Shown: piece after piece, positions 12,061 through 24,439 of the stretch | How positions within the stretch are numbered: the stretch's first letter is position 1 | Layout: the number at the start of each line of letters is the position of its first letter | Origin: Rhyzopertha dominica | Taxonomy: Eukaryota; Arthropoda; Insecta; Coleoptera; Bostrichidae | Length of the DNA: 64,000 nucleotides | Assembly (NCBI GenBank): GCA_025024175.1 | Contig: QCXZ01000138.1 | Coordinates: 46,781,092-46,845,091 of the forward strand | Direction: 5' to 3' | The notes under the pieces: generated by a model | The model's database searches: none | What the model saw: only the letters and a program-made list of their open reading frames with translations | What the model was told of the DNA's origin: nothing | Made by a program: the position numbers and the translations under genes

Positions 12061-12299
12061 TTCAAGCTGATTTAGATCGAATAAAGCGCTATTAAACTTT
12101 AGCACGAAGTTTCATTAACAATGTAAGTGTGTCAGTATACCAAGAAGCAGTAAACCTTGCAGTTGCTAAGAGAGCGTGGTTATAAAACAAATTTACAATG
12201 CACATGTTTCAAAATTGAACTTATCATCAACATATTTCATATAAAAAATTCACTGAAGTTGTATCGCTTGTAGTTGAAAGTACAACAGATCATAATCAA

Positions 12300-12852
12300 T
12301 ATTTATTAGGGGCTTCATATCCGGCAATGTAGGGAGGCACGGACTTTCCTTAGTGACATTTTTATTCAAAATGTAATCCAATTGCTAAGGGAACTTCATG
12401 GACTAATGGAAATGGCTTGGCAAGTAAGTGCATAATAACGCAGGTTATGAGCATGTGTGATACATGTCTCCTTAAACGTGGATTCATCACTCTATAGAAT
12501 ATTTCAATGAAATGCCGATTATTGTAAACGCTAAGCAACAACCATCTGCATAAATTGACTCATATCTCCCTATTACCGATAAGTAAAGCTTGAACTTTTA
12601 GAGGCCTAAGTGAATGTAGACCATTCCTCCTCATTAATTGGCTAATTGTGTGTGTTTTATTTTAATAAGTATGAGATTCAAGAATTTGTTTAGTTAACGC
12701 CATGTGTACTTTTTCTAGGATTGTACCATCAGAATTCAATTTGGAAACTTTTGCTCATGTGCCCTAGCTGCAGTTCTGGCATTGTCATTATTCGCACATA
12801 GATCCTTTAACATATCGACGTAATCTCTATTAAGTACAGTGGTATAATCCAT
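12300..12852 (-). pseudogene. DDE transposase relic (Tc1/mariner superfamily)
   Basis: A plausible original start is at 12852 (MDYTTVLNRDYVDMLKDL). Following the minus strand with several frameshifts gives ANNDNARTAARAHEQKFPN (an HTH N-terminal region of the type NA-x-x-AA-x-x-Y-x-x-x-FPN), then RNGLHSLRPLKVQALL and LCRWLL, then SDESTFKE (first catalytic Asp region) and THAHNLRYY. This is the same class as the element at 32.2-33.3 kb, which has the matching H-N-x-H-Y-Y segment. The C-terminal half with the second and third acidic residues is absent. Frameshifts and stops are numerous. Confidence 0.7.
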
Positions 12853-13157
12853 TTCAAACATACAAAACAACATTCAACTACTTCGCTATTTAGGCAACGA
12901 ATACGTATTGAGGTACTTTACCGGGCAAGTGTTTATGGCCGAGTGAGTGAAGCGAACGAGACTGATAAAGAAGACATTTCCGTTAAAGTTCAATTACGAA
13001 GGAGTTGCCTACACAGCTTTATGTTCGACTTAAAAAAATGATATTGCACATTACTAGTTGTTAGATATGAAAAACATCTGACAATGTTGCATTACAGTTG
13101 ACAGATGATGACAACTTTATGCTTTCGCAAATTTCCTGAAATACCATAAAAGAAGCC

Positions 13158-13810
13158 TACGAGGGGTGTGCAGTATTCATTGTCCCTAACATACAAAATG
13201 ACATTATTTTTCTATATAATTACACTTATTTCACCTGTGATGTAGCATAGTTACCCTCTTTAAAAAAAATTTAGGGTCTTGATCGCAGTCGAATTCGTTA
13301 ACTGCTATCGTAACTTCGTCATCACTATTAAATTTGTTCCCAGAAGACATTCCTTGAGTTAAGGAAATAGATAAAAATCACTAGGCGCTAGTCTGGTGAG
13401 TATAGTGGATGCACCTTCAATTCGAAACCTGCATTGTGTAGTTGACAATTTTTTTGGGGGTTGAACCCTAAACCTGCGGGATGTTGGAAAGCCCCGACTC
13501 CTTGTTTCTTACGTACTTTTGTTCGGGTATTAACATTCGGGGTACATACCTAGAAGCCACAAATAGTCATTTATTGTTGTAAGGTACCTTTGGAAAGACC
13601 TGTTATTTCTGCTAAACGATTAGTGGCTAACCGATGGTTCGCTTTAATCAAGTCGCAGACACGATTAAGTTTTTCTGCCCAATCGAAATTGTCGTGACCA
13701 TTCTTTCAGTACCCCTGATATAAATCAACCATATCTTCACGAATCTCTTGGAGCGTTAAACATTTCTTTTGAAATTATTGAATAACGGCATGAACATCGT
13801 TTTTTTCCAT
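13158..13810 (-). pseudogene. mariner transposase deletion derivative lacking the catalytic core
   Basis: The start is at 13810 (MEKNDVHAVIQ), followed by a mariner-like HTH region: LTLQEIREDMVDLYQGY, then RVCDLIKANHRLATNRLAEI and GLSKGTLQQ. After a short junk segment it resumes at the C-terminus with NAGFELKVHPLYSPD (third catalytic Asp region), APSDFYLFP-like residues, and finally NKCNYIEK before the stop at 13204-13206. Residues corresponding to the first two catalytic acids are deleted. On the left, TA followed by CGAGGGGTGTG at 13158-13170 resembles a mariner TIR; I could not find the matching right TIR. Confidence 0.75.
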
Positions 13811-14139
13811 TTTCAGCAATCGTTGGAGACCTCTTATCTTAGCTTACCACAACTTTCTAATAAAACAGAAGGTTATAAAGTATTAAATATCAATATTGCT
13901 ATCTAGTGCTTTATATGTTACAGAACGGGCGTTAATTTTGGAGCCAGATGCCCATACGTGATGGCTTGGTTACTTCCGTTATGCAGTAAAAGTTCCCATA
14001 CCCTTTAGTTTAACAATGCTTGTCGGAAAATAGTCTTCTTATGAATGCCTTTTTCGTTTGATAATTCTCATGCTCAGACTAGCAAGAACTATATAAAACT
14101 GCATTTACGGTGTGATTACAAAGTTCACCAAGGATTTTA

Positions 14140-14520
14140 TATAACTTTGGTTCAAGGCAGGAACGTAATTGTTCCTAGAGAGCTTCACGCACCATCCAGT
14201 TACCCAAGTCTTCCCCCAATTAAACTAGACCGCCCTTAGACGCTATTGGAAAGGCCAAGCCGAGGACAAGGCTGAGTGCAATTTCACGCCAGCTTACGGG
14301 GGATGGCTGTGCTTACCGAAAGCTCGTTATGGAGCGGTGCGCTACCGAACGCTAACACGCGGCCAGCACGAAGTCAATGGCAGATATTTCAGTACGTTGG
14401 CGAGGGCGAAACCGCAGTGGACATGCTGGAGAGCGTCGGTACGCCGAGTGTGAAGTGCATATGGCATAATTGGGGCCTCCTGGCATCTAGAGGCGATCAA
14501 GGGTTGCGATAGTTTGTTTA
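14140..14520. other. GC-rich block, no assignable gene
   Basis: Markedly GC-rich relative to its flanks, with a 78-codon open frame at 14276-14512 (+) that resembles no family I know. It could be a host exon, a conserved non-coding element or an old repeat. Confidence 0.25.
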
Positions 14521-15050
14521 ACGATGTTATTTCTGAGGTATGATCGTAATGGGTTTGCTTGCTTGTGGTTTAGATGACGGGGTGCTTACCAGTAAATGGA
14601 AAATCAAGTAAAAAAAGCGCCTGAACACATCTTTATTTATATCAATAGTATCAACTAATGTACTGGTAATGAAAGAAGATGGCCGTTTCATTTGGTCAGC
14701 TAATCCCCTTTTTTGCAGTTCATTTAATACTTATGTAGGTTATGTTTATAAAGATATGAAGACATGAATAGCCAATAAAATTCTTAATCAAAGTAATAAA
14801 TAACTCGTACGACCAAGTTTCCACATTACAGCCAATATTTTTTTATAAAGAGGATGTTAGAATATTCCTTTGCCAACTCTTTTGAGTAAAGAAGGTAACA
14901 GTTTAACAGCAAGGGTAGATAAAATGTTTCAACTTATTATATTCACTTAAATTTACTAATTTAAAGGGTTAACGATAACTTCAATTGTACAGTTAACATT
15001 ACCAGAAAATCTATTTTTGGGAACACAGCAACGTGCAATTTTTTACTGTG
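14521..15050. other. AT-rich intergenic DNA
   Basis: No feature recognised between the GC-rich block and the Crypton-like fragment. Confidence 0.5.
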
Positions 15051-15056
15051 ACAATT

Positions 15057-15215
15057 CTACAGAGGTATCTTGCTGGTTATCGACTCTTCAATGTACGTTT
15101 CTGCAAAGGATGACGATTTCCACCCACCCATGTGTTTCACTGTTACCAGATCAGCACAAAAGTTTGCCAGCAGCATTAGGAAATCCACAATCTCATACAT
15201 GGTGTTAATCCCCAC
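15057..15215 (-). pseudogene. Crypton-like tyrosine recombinase C-terminal fragment
   Basis: The minus strand frame ending at the stop 15057-15059 reads ADLVTVKHMGGWKSS, then SFAETYIEESITSKIPL. This matches the C-terminal catalytic box of eukaryotic tyrosine recombinases of the Crypton type (consensus A-D-L-x-T-L-K-R-H-G-G-W-K-S-x-x-V-A-E-x-Y-I-E-x-S), with the putative nucleophilic Tyr in the ETYIEES segment. The N-terminal part and the catalytic Arg region could not be recovered in frame, so only about 50 residues remain. DIRS/Ngaro recombinases are an alternative source, but the GGWKS wording favours Crypton. Confidence 0.6.
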
Positions 15216-15219
15216 CGCT

Positions 15220-16040
15220 TGTATAGTGTAATTTATTGAGAGATACGTTTTGAAACCGCAAGATGATGTACTTTCTCACAATTTCCTAGAAACTCACTCC
15301 ACATTTCTTGTCGGTAACACAAAACGACCTCTTTTTCTTGGTTTTATTATCAAGTAACGAAACAACTATCAGCGATTTTCTCTTATACACATTAGACACT
15401 TCTAACTTGTGCAATTCTTTGGACCTAGTCGCTCAGTGCACACCAAAAATAGTAACAACCTACAATTCCGTACAAAATATAGACCAGCAGTAATAATTAT
15501 TATTATAGATATAAGCTGTGGTAATAGAGAGTCGTCATCCAGAGCTTGTGTAAAGAATTTAACTTTGCACCCATGACTCAGTGTTTCAGCAAAGTAGTTA
15601 GCTTACCAAATCTGTATACAGGTTTTATGACATCATTTAATATTACATTCGAAAGCATTACTTACTTGGATATGTTACAATTTTCATTCAACAGCAGCGT
15701 TTGCTTTAGTATCGAATAAAACCAAAAAAATATGTTAGAAGCACTTTTCACTGATACTATTGACATTCTTGATGCTTTTCAAAGAACTTCTATTTCTTCT
15801 CATACATCTTACTACATTTTTCTCGAAATAATTAATTTTCTGCCGCTAATAATGCACCTTCCACATTTGATGGCAATTGTTCTTTTCGTATTCGCCTTGT
15901 AGACATTTTATTAAAATTAGAAATTTATTTACAGAGTTACCCCTAGTAACGTAACAACAGAATTGCGATATTTGTGCCAAACATTGTAGTTTTATTTTTT
16001 CTTCTAAACTTCAAATTCTGCTATAGAAAAAAATATGTTG
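15220..16040. other. AT-rich intergenic DNA
   Basis: No gene or element recognised. Confidence 0.5.
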
Positions 16041-16043
16041 TTT

Positions 16044-16389
16044 TAATAATAATAATGATAATAATAAAGGTTTATTAGCAGATTAGAGTAATCCACCGAG
16101 TATGAAATTTGGGATAAGAATATCCATTGTTTGGGCTTTGGCCAGTCTTAACAAACAGCCGCTAAACATCTCGAAAAATGAATTTGATGACCTTGTTTCA
16201 TTGTGCATGGGAGACGTTCTACTAGTTCGCATTCCAGAATTTCAGTATTCAGTCAAGGCACTAGATGCATTCTAAATAAATTAACAAAGTTGTCAACCAT
16301 AGAGAAACACATAAAAAATTGATTTACACAATAATTGATAGCAAAGATTAGCAATTAGGAGTGAGAAACAGTCTTACATCTCTGCGGCC
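16044..16389 (-). mobile_element. probable 3' end of a minus-strand LINE (tail plus UTR)
   Basis: At 16044-16076 the minus strand reads AATAAACC followed by an ATT repeat interrupted by ATC, the same arrangement as the tail of the LINE at 18146-18172. The sequence to its right would then be a severely 5'-truncated minus-strand copy, meeting the plus-strand LINE that begins near 16390. The body itself shows no protein homology, so only the tail supports the call. Confidence 0.4.
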
Positions 16390-18172
16390 GTGCGATCTCG
16401 CGACCCTGGGTTGCTTTGGAGGTCTGTAAAACACTTAGGGATTAAAAATAATCGCTCTACAGATATCCCTTTGCACCTTCGTAGTCCTAACGACATTAAT
16501 CATTACTTTAGTTCTGTATTCTCAAGCCTTAATAATCGACGTTCAACTACTACTCATTATACTTCAACCAAATGCAAAGAAGACTCGGTATTCTCTTTTG
16601 TACTATATTAAAAATATAATATATAAACTTAAGCTCTGTAGTCCTGGGTGGGATGACATTTCTGCGAAGATGATGAAATTTTGCTTGCCTAAACTTGCTC
16701 CTCATATCACACATATAGTTAATTGTTGCCACGAAAGCGGTTACTTCCCAGTTTTATGGAAAACCTCCGTTATTATTCCCATTCCAAAAATAAACACTCC
16801 GGTTAACTTTAGTAACCTACATTTGTGAAAATTATTGAGAAGGTTTTACATCTGTAACTTTACAATTACGCGTTAGAGAATAATATAATTTCATCGTTTC
16901 AATCAGGTTTTCAGAAAAATCAAAGTACTGCCACGGTATTGTTGAAAGTCCTGGATGATATAATAAGGTCAAGTACACGGCTCTCGTTTTACTTGACTTT
17001 TCTAAAGCGTTTGGCACAATCGATCATGAGCTAATGTGTGCCAAATTGTCTTACTTTAGACTTAATGCAATCGCATGTAGATTTTTTGTCTTACTTTAAA
17101 GATCGCTTCCAAATTGTTTGACTTAATGACCTTCTTTCTGATAAAGTGCCTGTTACTAGTGGTGTGCCCCAAGGGTCAGTACTGGGACTTCTTCTATATT
17201 TAATCTATACTTCCGATATATTTTGCCGTATTAAATTTTCAAATATTCTAGGATATGCTGATGACACCCAACTGTACCTATCCTTTAAGATGTGCGACAC
17301 AACTACCGCATGCGAGCAGCTTAATTGCGATCTCGAATCCATCTCTAAATACAGCATAGACCACAATCTTAAACTAAATGCTGATAAATGTAAGGTCATA
17401 TGCTCTGCGCCTGCTGTAATATCTCAGTTGGTTAAATCACAAATGAGTATACCTATTGAAGGTGTATCCATTAATATATGTTCTGAAGTTAAAAACCTTG
17501 GTTTAATCTTCGATGAAGATCTGCGCTTTGACACCCACGTCTTTTTACTCATTACAAAATGTTATTTCGTTCTCAAACTGCTATACAGTAACACGGATAT
17601 AATTAACTTCAAAACTCGCAAAAAGCTTGCAGAAACCTTAGTCTTGTCGTTGCTTAACTATGGTCTAGTGGTTTTCTTTCCATGTTTAAACTCAAGAACA
17701 CAAAATCAGATCCAGATGATCCAGAACAGTTGTTGTCGCTTTATATACAGTCTAAGAAAGTTTTATCATGTTTCTGCCAAGATCAATGAACTTAAGTGGC
17801 TGAAAATGTCTAATGTCTACCGCTTACAGTTGCTTTCCTTGATACATAGAGTACTGTTTACAGATTTTCCGTCGTATCTAAGAGAAAAATTGAAATTTAG
17901 AAGTAGTGTTCACCAGCTTGGGTTGCGCTTCACCTCCTCGTCACTTGATATGCCTAAATACTTTTCAATATCAGCAGCTTCCGTAAGACTATCAAGAATA
18001 TACTTGTTAAGCTGCAATAGTTTTTACATTTATGATTGATAGGTGCTCTTTTTTATCTCACCTTTAAGTTTACACATTTCTGTACACAGGTTAAATTGAA
18101 TAGTTATGCTAGACTTCGCCTGTGTATATAATTATTCAATAAAGCCCTATTATTATTATCGTTGTTATTATG
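16390..18172 (+). pseudogene. CR1/Jockey-like LINE, RT region through 3' tail
   Basis: Conceptual translation with several frameshifts covers the pre-RT linker (LLWRSVKHLGIK and LRSPNDINHYFSSVF near 16400-16540), CSPGWDDISAKMMKF (16640), WKTSVIIPIPK (16760), FQSGFQKNQSTA (16900), LLDFSKAF (16995) and then an open frame of 297 codons at 17146-18039. That frame carries SGVPQGSVLG and the catalytic YADDTQLYLSF, followed by KLNADKCKV and the thumb/C-terminal region. The 3' end is a short UTR with AATAAA at 18138 and an interrupted ATT repeat at 18146-18172, as expected for CR1-type LINEs that end in microsatellites rather than poly(A). Endonuclease missing, several frameshifts, so inactive. Confidence 0.9.
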
Positions 18173-18289
18173 TACTAGTGTTCTTTTGAACTCCGCGTAT
18201 CTTCTTCCGATAAGGCACAGATCCCACTGAATTGAAATATTGCCGTCTAGGCGTCGCGTTAAGGAAGAATAGTGCCTGCAGGGCACTTA

Positions 18290-18740
18290 AGTAGCTCGCC
18301 GCTTGTCGGGATTTATTCGAGTTTTATCGCCGCCATTTTTACGTAGACAAAGTTTGAAAATACTGCCGACATGACGTTAAACCGCCCTTTGTCCGTCGCA
18401 CCCCGTAACATGTTTTAATAGGGTGACCGGTGTAAAACCCTCCGACGGTGGGATGCATTTATGCCGGCTGCACCGGAAACGGTCGCCGAGATAACTTTAA
18501 TCCCTCGTCAGGAGCGCTCATTTGGCACATGAGCTGATATTTGTTCTGTGGAAGTTTAATTTAATTCAACCCCACATTATTGTCTTGGATGGGATTAATT
18601 TTAAATTGTTGAGCAAGCCGGATTTAGCTCCGGCGCGTCCTTATTTCCAGCCGTATCCGCGTGAGTGAGCCATTTCCTGACATATTTTTTGGTTGGCTGC
18701 CGGGATTTCCCTCGTCGGTTTATGGCCGCGGCATTACAGC
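18290..18740. other. GC-rich non-coding island
   Basis: Block with many CpG words and no protein-like frame, similar in character to the islands at 4.5 and 39.4 kb. It lies immediately downstream of the LINE tail. A regulatory role is inference. Confidence 0.3.
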
Positions 18741-18985
18741 ATGTTGGATAGTTTGACGAGATGGTTCTTTTAATAATGCACGTTTCTACATTTTTAGGAT
18801 GGCAATTCGGTTGACAGTTTAAAACCACTTTGTAGTCAGAAAGATACTGCAACATTACGATTCAGATATATCTTATTTTAATGCAAGCGAACGACATATA
18901 GATTTGAGTAAAATCCTGAAAAGGTCGATTTTATTTCCAACACTCCAAGTTGCCCATTGTTATAGAAAAATAGTAGATCATTCGT

Positions 18986-19005
18986 AGAGAGAGAGAGAGA
19001 GAGAG
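18986..19005. repeat. (AG)n microsatellite
   Basis: Twenty bases of uninterrupted AG repeat. Confidence 0.95.
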
Positions 19006-19189
19006 GTACCGATTTCGTTTGTTTGGTACACTATTTGCCATATTTAACCTATTTTCTCAGTAATGTATTCAAGTGCTTAATACGACATGTGTAGTTTACA
19101 CGTTGCTTACATGGTCTTGAAGTTTCGACACTCATGTCCACAGAAGTGTCCTGTACGACCTACACATATTGCTAAGCAACACTACATAC

Positions 19190-20215
19190 AAGGACATCTG
19201 GTACATTCTGAATAGACTAACTATGGATAAAGCCACCAGCTCAGCCGATGAATCAAGAAATACGCAGACCAAGAAGTTCGAGAAGATGTACGCAGTTCAA
19301 CATCCACTGAATCCAGTTCTGGATCGAAGCGGAGTAGTCTGTCATCGACACCTTTGAATGACATTGCCGTTTACTATGCAATATCCCCAAACAACATATC
19401 GAAGGAGGAGATTATCATCGCTCTGGAAAGAACCTACCTTCGCCTACCACCAGACACAGCCGAAGAAGTGAAGCTAGGGGCAGCGGAAGTATTACACTTC
19501 GGAAATCCAAACTCCCGAAGTCTAACTTAATCAACAAAGAAAGGAGTGCCATAAGAGGGTTAAAAACAGACCGGAACTGACAATATCACCGGCCGACAAA
19601 GGAACGCCACCATCATCTTGGATGGGATTGATTGCATAACAAAAGTGAGGAAGATATTCGAGGACGCAGCTTACAAGAAGACAAAGAAGAATCCAGCAAG
19701 ACGCATCGAATGGATCATCAATGCAGCCATACGGAAATCGAGGATACCACCGCGGCATGACTAAAACAGACTAAAACTATATTGCCTACCGAAGATTTAC
19801 AAACCAGAGATACCACTGTGACTGCTTGTTAATGCAACAGGATCTGCCACCAACCCTCTAGCTCGCTACATGGCTTAGGCCATGAAAGGAACGGCGGAAT
19901 CTTATTGAGAAAACGAAGATCAAATTAAATGCAGAAGCACCTCACTCTTCACGATGATTGAAGGGAGTTGAAAAAAACGTCTACAAGAAAAAGACCTGGA
20001 TGAAGAACTAGTCCAACTAGCAAAGATATGTCTGCAATCTGCTTTCTTCAAGTTGTGGGAGGAATACTACCAGCAGACAGAAGGTGCTCCCGTGGGGTCA
20101 CGGCTTTCCCCGCTGATAGCCAACGTTTACCTGGAAGCCTTTGAGGCAGCTGCATTGGCATCAGCATGCTTCAAACCTAAGTGTTGGTTTAGACGCGTGA
20201 ACGACATTTTCATAA
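19190..20215 (+). pseudogene. Penelope-like element reverse transcriptase relic
   Basis: The plus-strand translation with frameshifts includes AVYYAISPNNISKEEIIIAL, then LTISPADKGNATIILD (PLE RT hallmark ILPADKGNATVV), LYCLPKIYKPEIPL (LYGLPKIHK), LLVNATGSATNPLARY, LVQLAKICLQSAFF, YQQTEGAPVGSRLSP and LIANVYLEAFE, ending at WFRRVNDIFII, where the catalytic Y-V-D-D has become V-N-D. PLEs are telomerase-related retroelements. The GIY-YIG part is absent here; the copy ends right after the palm. Multiple stops make it a pseudogene. The codon pattern is GC-richer than the flanks. Confidence 0.88.
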
Positions 20216-20219
20216 TAAT

Positions 20220-23200
20220 ATAATATAATGTGCAAAAAATGTTGGTATTGGTCGAAAGTAACAGTGGCGGATTTAACAAAGAGTTCTTTGAGAATTTTCG
20301 ACTATGATAAAAGATTAGTGACTGTTCGCATCTGCTGAATATGAATACAAGATTGTAGCATGTGACACTGCATGACAACTTGGAAATTAGCTTCAGCAGC
20401 ACCAAGATCGCATGTATTAGCATTTTGANAATGTGCAAATTGCATTGAGTTATTTTTCATATTGTGAAAATTTTCAATCGCAATACCCACAATTCTATAT
20501 AAAAACAATAAACCATCCAATGAAAATTTTAAATTTTGTGACTAAATGTATAATTTCCCCTACTATTTTCGAACCCTCAAACATAAAAAAACTATATTTT
20601 TTCCGAATAGAATGGTAATGGTACTTATATTCATTTATTTGCAAAATTAAATTTTCCTTCATTTGATTCATTACTCTTAAGAGATACTATTGTCCGTTTT
20701 TAATTTTTTTCAAAGCAAACGAATTTTTAAAATTTCAAGAGTTTAGTATTTTCTTTAATTTCTTAGTGATAATGTTTATCTTTGGAGCGTTTCTATACAT
20801 TTGTTATTACCTCAGACGTTTAAGTGTCTCTCTTCGAGTTGCTTATATAGTTGATGTGATTTTGGTTCTTGGATAAGGTAAGCAGAGCTCACGCGGAAGA
20901 ATGTAAGCTCTCTAGACATACACAAAAACGTCTGCACAGCAACGTAAAAGATAAGGTTATTTGTCTTAATGCTATAATAATATATAATAATCAAAATTTT
21001 TAACTGTTTACTACTATATTATGACTAACAAAGAAACTCAGGATATTTGTAGGCTATACACTTGGATGATGCAGCTAGAAAAATTTCGTTTAAAACTTCA
21101 AGACATACATTACGATTTTACGGACTATATCGCTTAAAAATTCATTACCTACTGAGCCGAATAAATAATAATTCTTGCGGTTGGCACTGAACGTTCCTGA
21201 ATTATGAATTTTAGCTGCAAGTTCTCCTTCAGGGACGGCATTGCGGCCAGGCTGCTTCACTTTAGACATGTGGGATGAAGCAAAGCTCCCGTCTATCGCT
21301 CGACTCTTGCTTCAGGCTTGAGGGCGGGACGTACTGGCTCCGCGGTGTTTACAAAAATAATAAGCCTAGTGGGGTGGAACAACTTGGTTTACATTTCTAG
21401 TGGTTGTTAAATAAACATCTTGGAATGGTGCGGTAGCAGAACTTCAAGTAGATTTGTAAGTTAAAACTACAGTCTTCTCCAAGAGCATATGTAGAAAATT
21501 TACTCAAAATGTATCGGAGAATCTATCTAAAAGCATTTTTGTGGGAATTGTTGTTTCTGATACAGCTGCCTATCTTTCTCATTATGTATATTTGTTTATG
21601 TTAATACTTTCATTAGCTAATTGTATCTAAAATATAAGGTACAGAAATATTCTGTACTACGAATGATTTCTACTGATATAACTTAAGTCTTTTAAATTGT
21701 ATAATGACTAATACCATAAGTTAATCAACTAAAAATTTTACTAGTACATGCAGATTACTGCAGATTTTAAAGAACATGTTTGTAATAATTATAAAGTTCA
21801 CAGAAATGATTATTCATATTATATAGTTTAATTAGCATTGGCCGGCATTATATCAACAGCGGTTTGTGCCGATGGCATGTTTTAAAATTTGTAATTTGGA
21901 AGCTTGTTTATGCTATTTAACTTCTGAAAGTAAATATTCCAGAAAATTAAATCTTAATGATACCGACACTTTAAAAAATACTCTAACACGCTTTCGTCTT
22001 TATTTTACTGGTTTTTGTTTTATGTTATGTAAAATTTATAAGAACGAATACTCGCAGTTATATTATTAATCATATACTAAAACGAAAAAAAAGATAAAAA
22101 AATAAAAAATGCAAAAAGAGTAGTTACCCCCCAAATTCGCCCCCTTTTTTTTCGCTATACAATACTTTCCATCCGTTGGATGTGGAAGTAATTGGCAGTG
22201 TAAGTTATTAAAGTGTTTGATATGTGTCCGCTTTACTATCTTAATATGATTAATATAGATATAATTGGAGTAGGTACCCAATTAATTGTCCGGTTAGGGT
22301 CTCTACTTCTTGCTCTACCTGTTCAATTTTCCATATGGTTATTTTGATTTCCACGTACAATATTTTCGTATTTCATAATACCTATTGTCATAGTTTCCTT
22401 TGAATGAGTGATACCTTCAATGAATAGTGTTAACGTTGAGTATTATTCTTTATGAGATTAAGGAAAGTTGCCCCGCTCCTGCGCTTCAGCAAAAAGAATA
22501 CACGGTTGCGATTTGATGTAAATTTTTTCTTACAATTAAAAGGCAACGTTGTCCAGAAGCGAATTAGATAAAAGAACACATAAAATAATTTACAATTATA
22601 TGAATATGGTATCCAACAAAAGCTGTTTGGTAGACATGAGGCGGAAATGTTGGTAACCACCTCGTTTTGAGTCATTTTTCTTCAGGTAATTGTAGTCGAC
22701 AAAATGCATCAAAATGTTAACGACAAAGCAGATAGCGTCGAAATCAATAATCTATTTGTTAAAATTAGTTTGTCGTTTCTAATGCGTTTCAGTCATATTT
22801 GGTACAATTGAAGCAAGTTTGATTTTTTTTATATGCAGTGCTTCATTGCATATAAAAATATTTCCATAGGCCCTATACTCTTACACTATATAATATGTAG
22901 TATGTGATAAATAAAGAATTCTCAAAGAGATCCAGATACAATAAATTGCTCTACTACCCCAGCGATGCATATCATCAGAAATCGACAATTTCCTAAGATC
23001 CTACTGCCCTCACAAATATTTAAGAGACCCAATTTGCTCCTGGACAGATAAAATTACATTGCTTGAAGCTGTAATAACTGTGATAAGCGGATTTGCGATG
23101 ACCAGTTAGATTTCCTGGAATGGGTGGTTATAAACTAATCTGTATGGTCACCTCCCATCACTGAGTAATGCCAGTCTATAACTGCTTGTGTTGAGTTGTC

Positions 23201-23289
23201 CAGATGATTAAACTAAGGAATGAATGACTTTAATTGGACCACCTTTACAATTTCCAGAAGAAAACAACATAAGTGGGTGTTCCCAGTTT
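20220..23289. other. mostly AT-rich intergenic DNA
   Basis: No recognised gene or element. A modest GC-richer patch lies at 21,180-21,340. Small frames (60-103 codons, one crossing the N at 20,429) show no family resemblance. Confidence 0.45.
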
Positions 23290-23830
23290 ACCCTGGTTTA
23301 CCCTTATAAATGAAGGTGTCGAAAACTTCCCCTTTCGCCAATATTAAGCTAAATCACCTAGTGCGTGCCGAACTTCCTGATGGACAGGGTAACCCGTACC
23401 CACGAAAAATTCCAACCATAACCCGTTGCGCAAATGGCGTCGTTTAGTGTACACAAAAGTGAAACGCGGTTCCGGCCGAACGCATGCCAGTCTATAGATA
23501 GAAGAAAAAAATGCTGCTGTCAGGCGAACCTTTGAAATGCCATGATGCTGCCATCCATAAACGTGAGTAGGTCATACATCGTGCGGTTTTGGCTGAAAAG
23601 TGTAGATTGCATTCCATATATAACGCAATACGAAAAAGAACCGAGTTTCTGTTTGTGTCTGTTTTAAGTGAATTGCGCTGCTTTGTTTGCGTGCGAGCAA
23701 AGCGTTTGTTCCGCTAAAAATGGGTATTCCGCTGGCTGTTGCTGTTTGCGAACGCTCCGCAAATAGAGGGGGATACATTAATTATTTAATTACGCCTATG
23801 GGTAACCGACGTGGGCAGTTGTGAGTGCGG
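23290..23830. other. GC-richer non-coding island
   Basis: About 540 bp of elevated G+C with no recognisable coding frame; same style as other islands in the window. Confidence 0.25.
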
Positions 23831-24439
23831 ATAAGCACTTTGTCTGATTACTCATCGCATTTTTGGATTTCCAAATCCAAATACATCTAACCTGGTATTT
23901 ACTTTCCAGGTGAAATATGCAAAATAGGTAATGGAAAAGCTTAAAAACTATGTCGCAAGAAAAATTTGTGATTCCATTTCATTTAAAATCTGGTGGTTGA
24001 GATTGATTTTTTTTTGGTTATTTGCGATTCCAGCTAAGCAGCATATACCCTGGTGTCGATTTTGATAACCATTCTAAGTGAGGGTACATAGCTTGACAGC
24101 ATGCAAATAGATGTCTTTGGTCGTGTTTCCATGCTTTCGAAAGTGTTTGTGCTACGTAATACTACTTTTCGTAAAAGTGATCGCAGCAACAAAGCAGAGC
24201 GATTTGAACCACTTCAATGCTGCATTAGTTGACCAGCGGTTGCAGTGGTGTGCGATGCATAGATAAATTAGAAAAAATCCGGCAATGTGACGTCTGAGCT
24301 TAGGTACTTAAGGAGATATTATCTTTTCTACCAAAAACATAATCTCAACGAACAAGATATCGGCAAGTGCAAATTTTTAATCAGAGTTGTATTCTTCATC
24401 ACTTTCGTTTCCAACACTTACGATTATTTGAGGACTATA

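Noticed and set aside
12925..12962. Word with repeated GAG/GAA steps (GAGTGAGTGAAGCGAACGAG) reminiscent of common dispersed repeats
   Set aside because: Single occurrence in the window and no structure around it.
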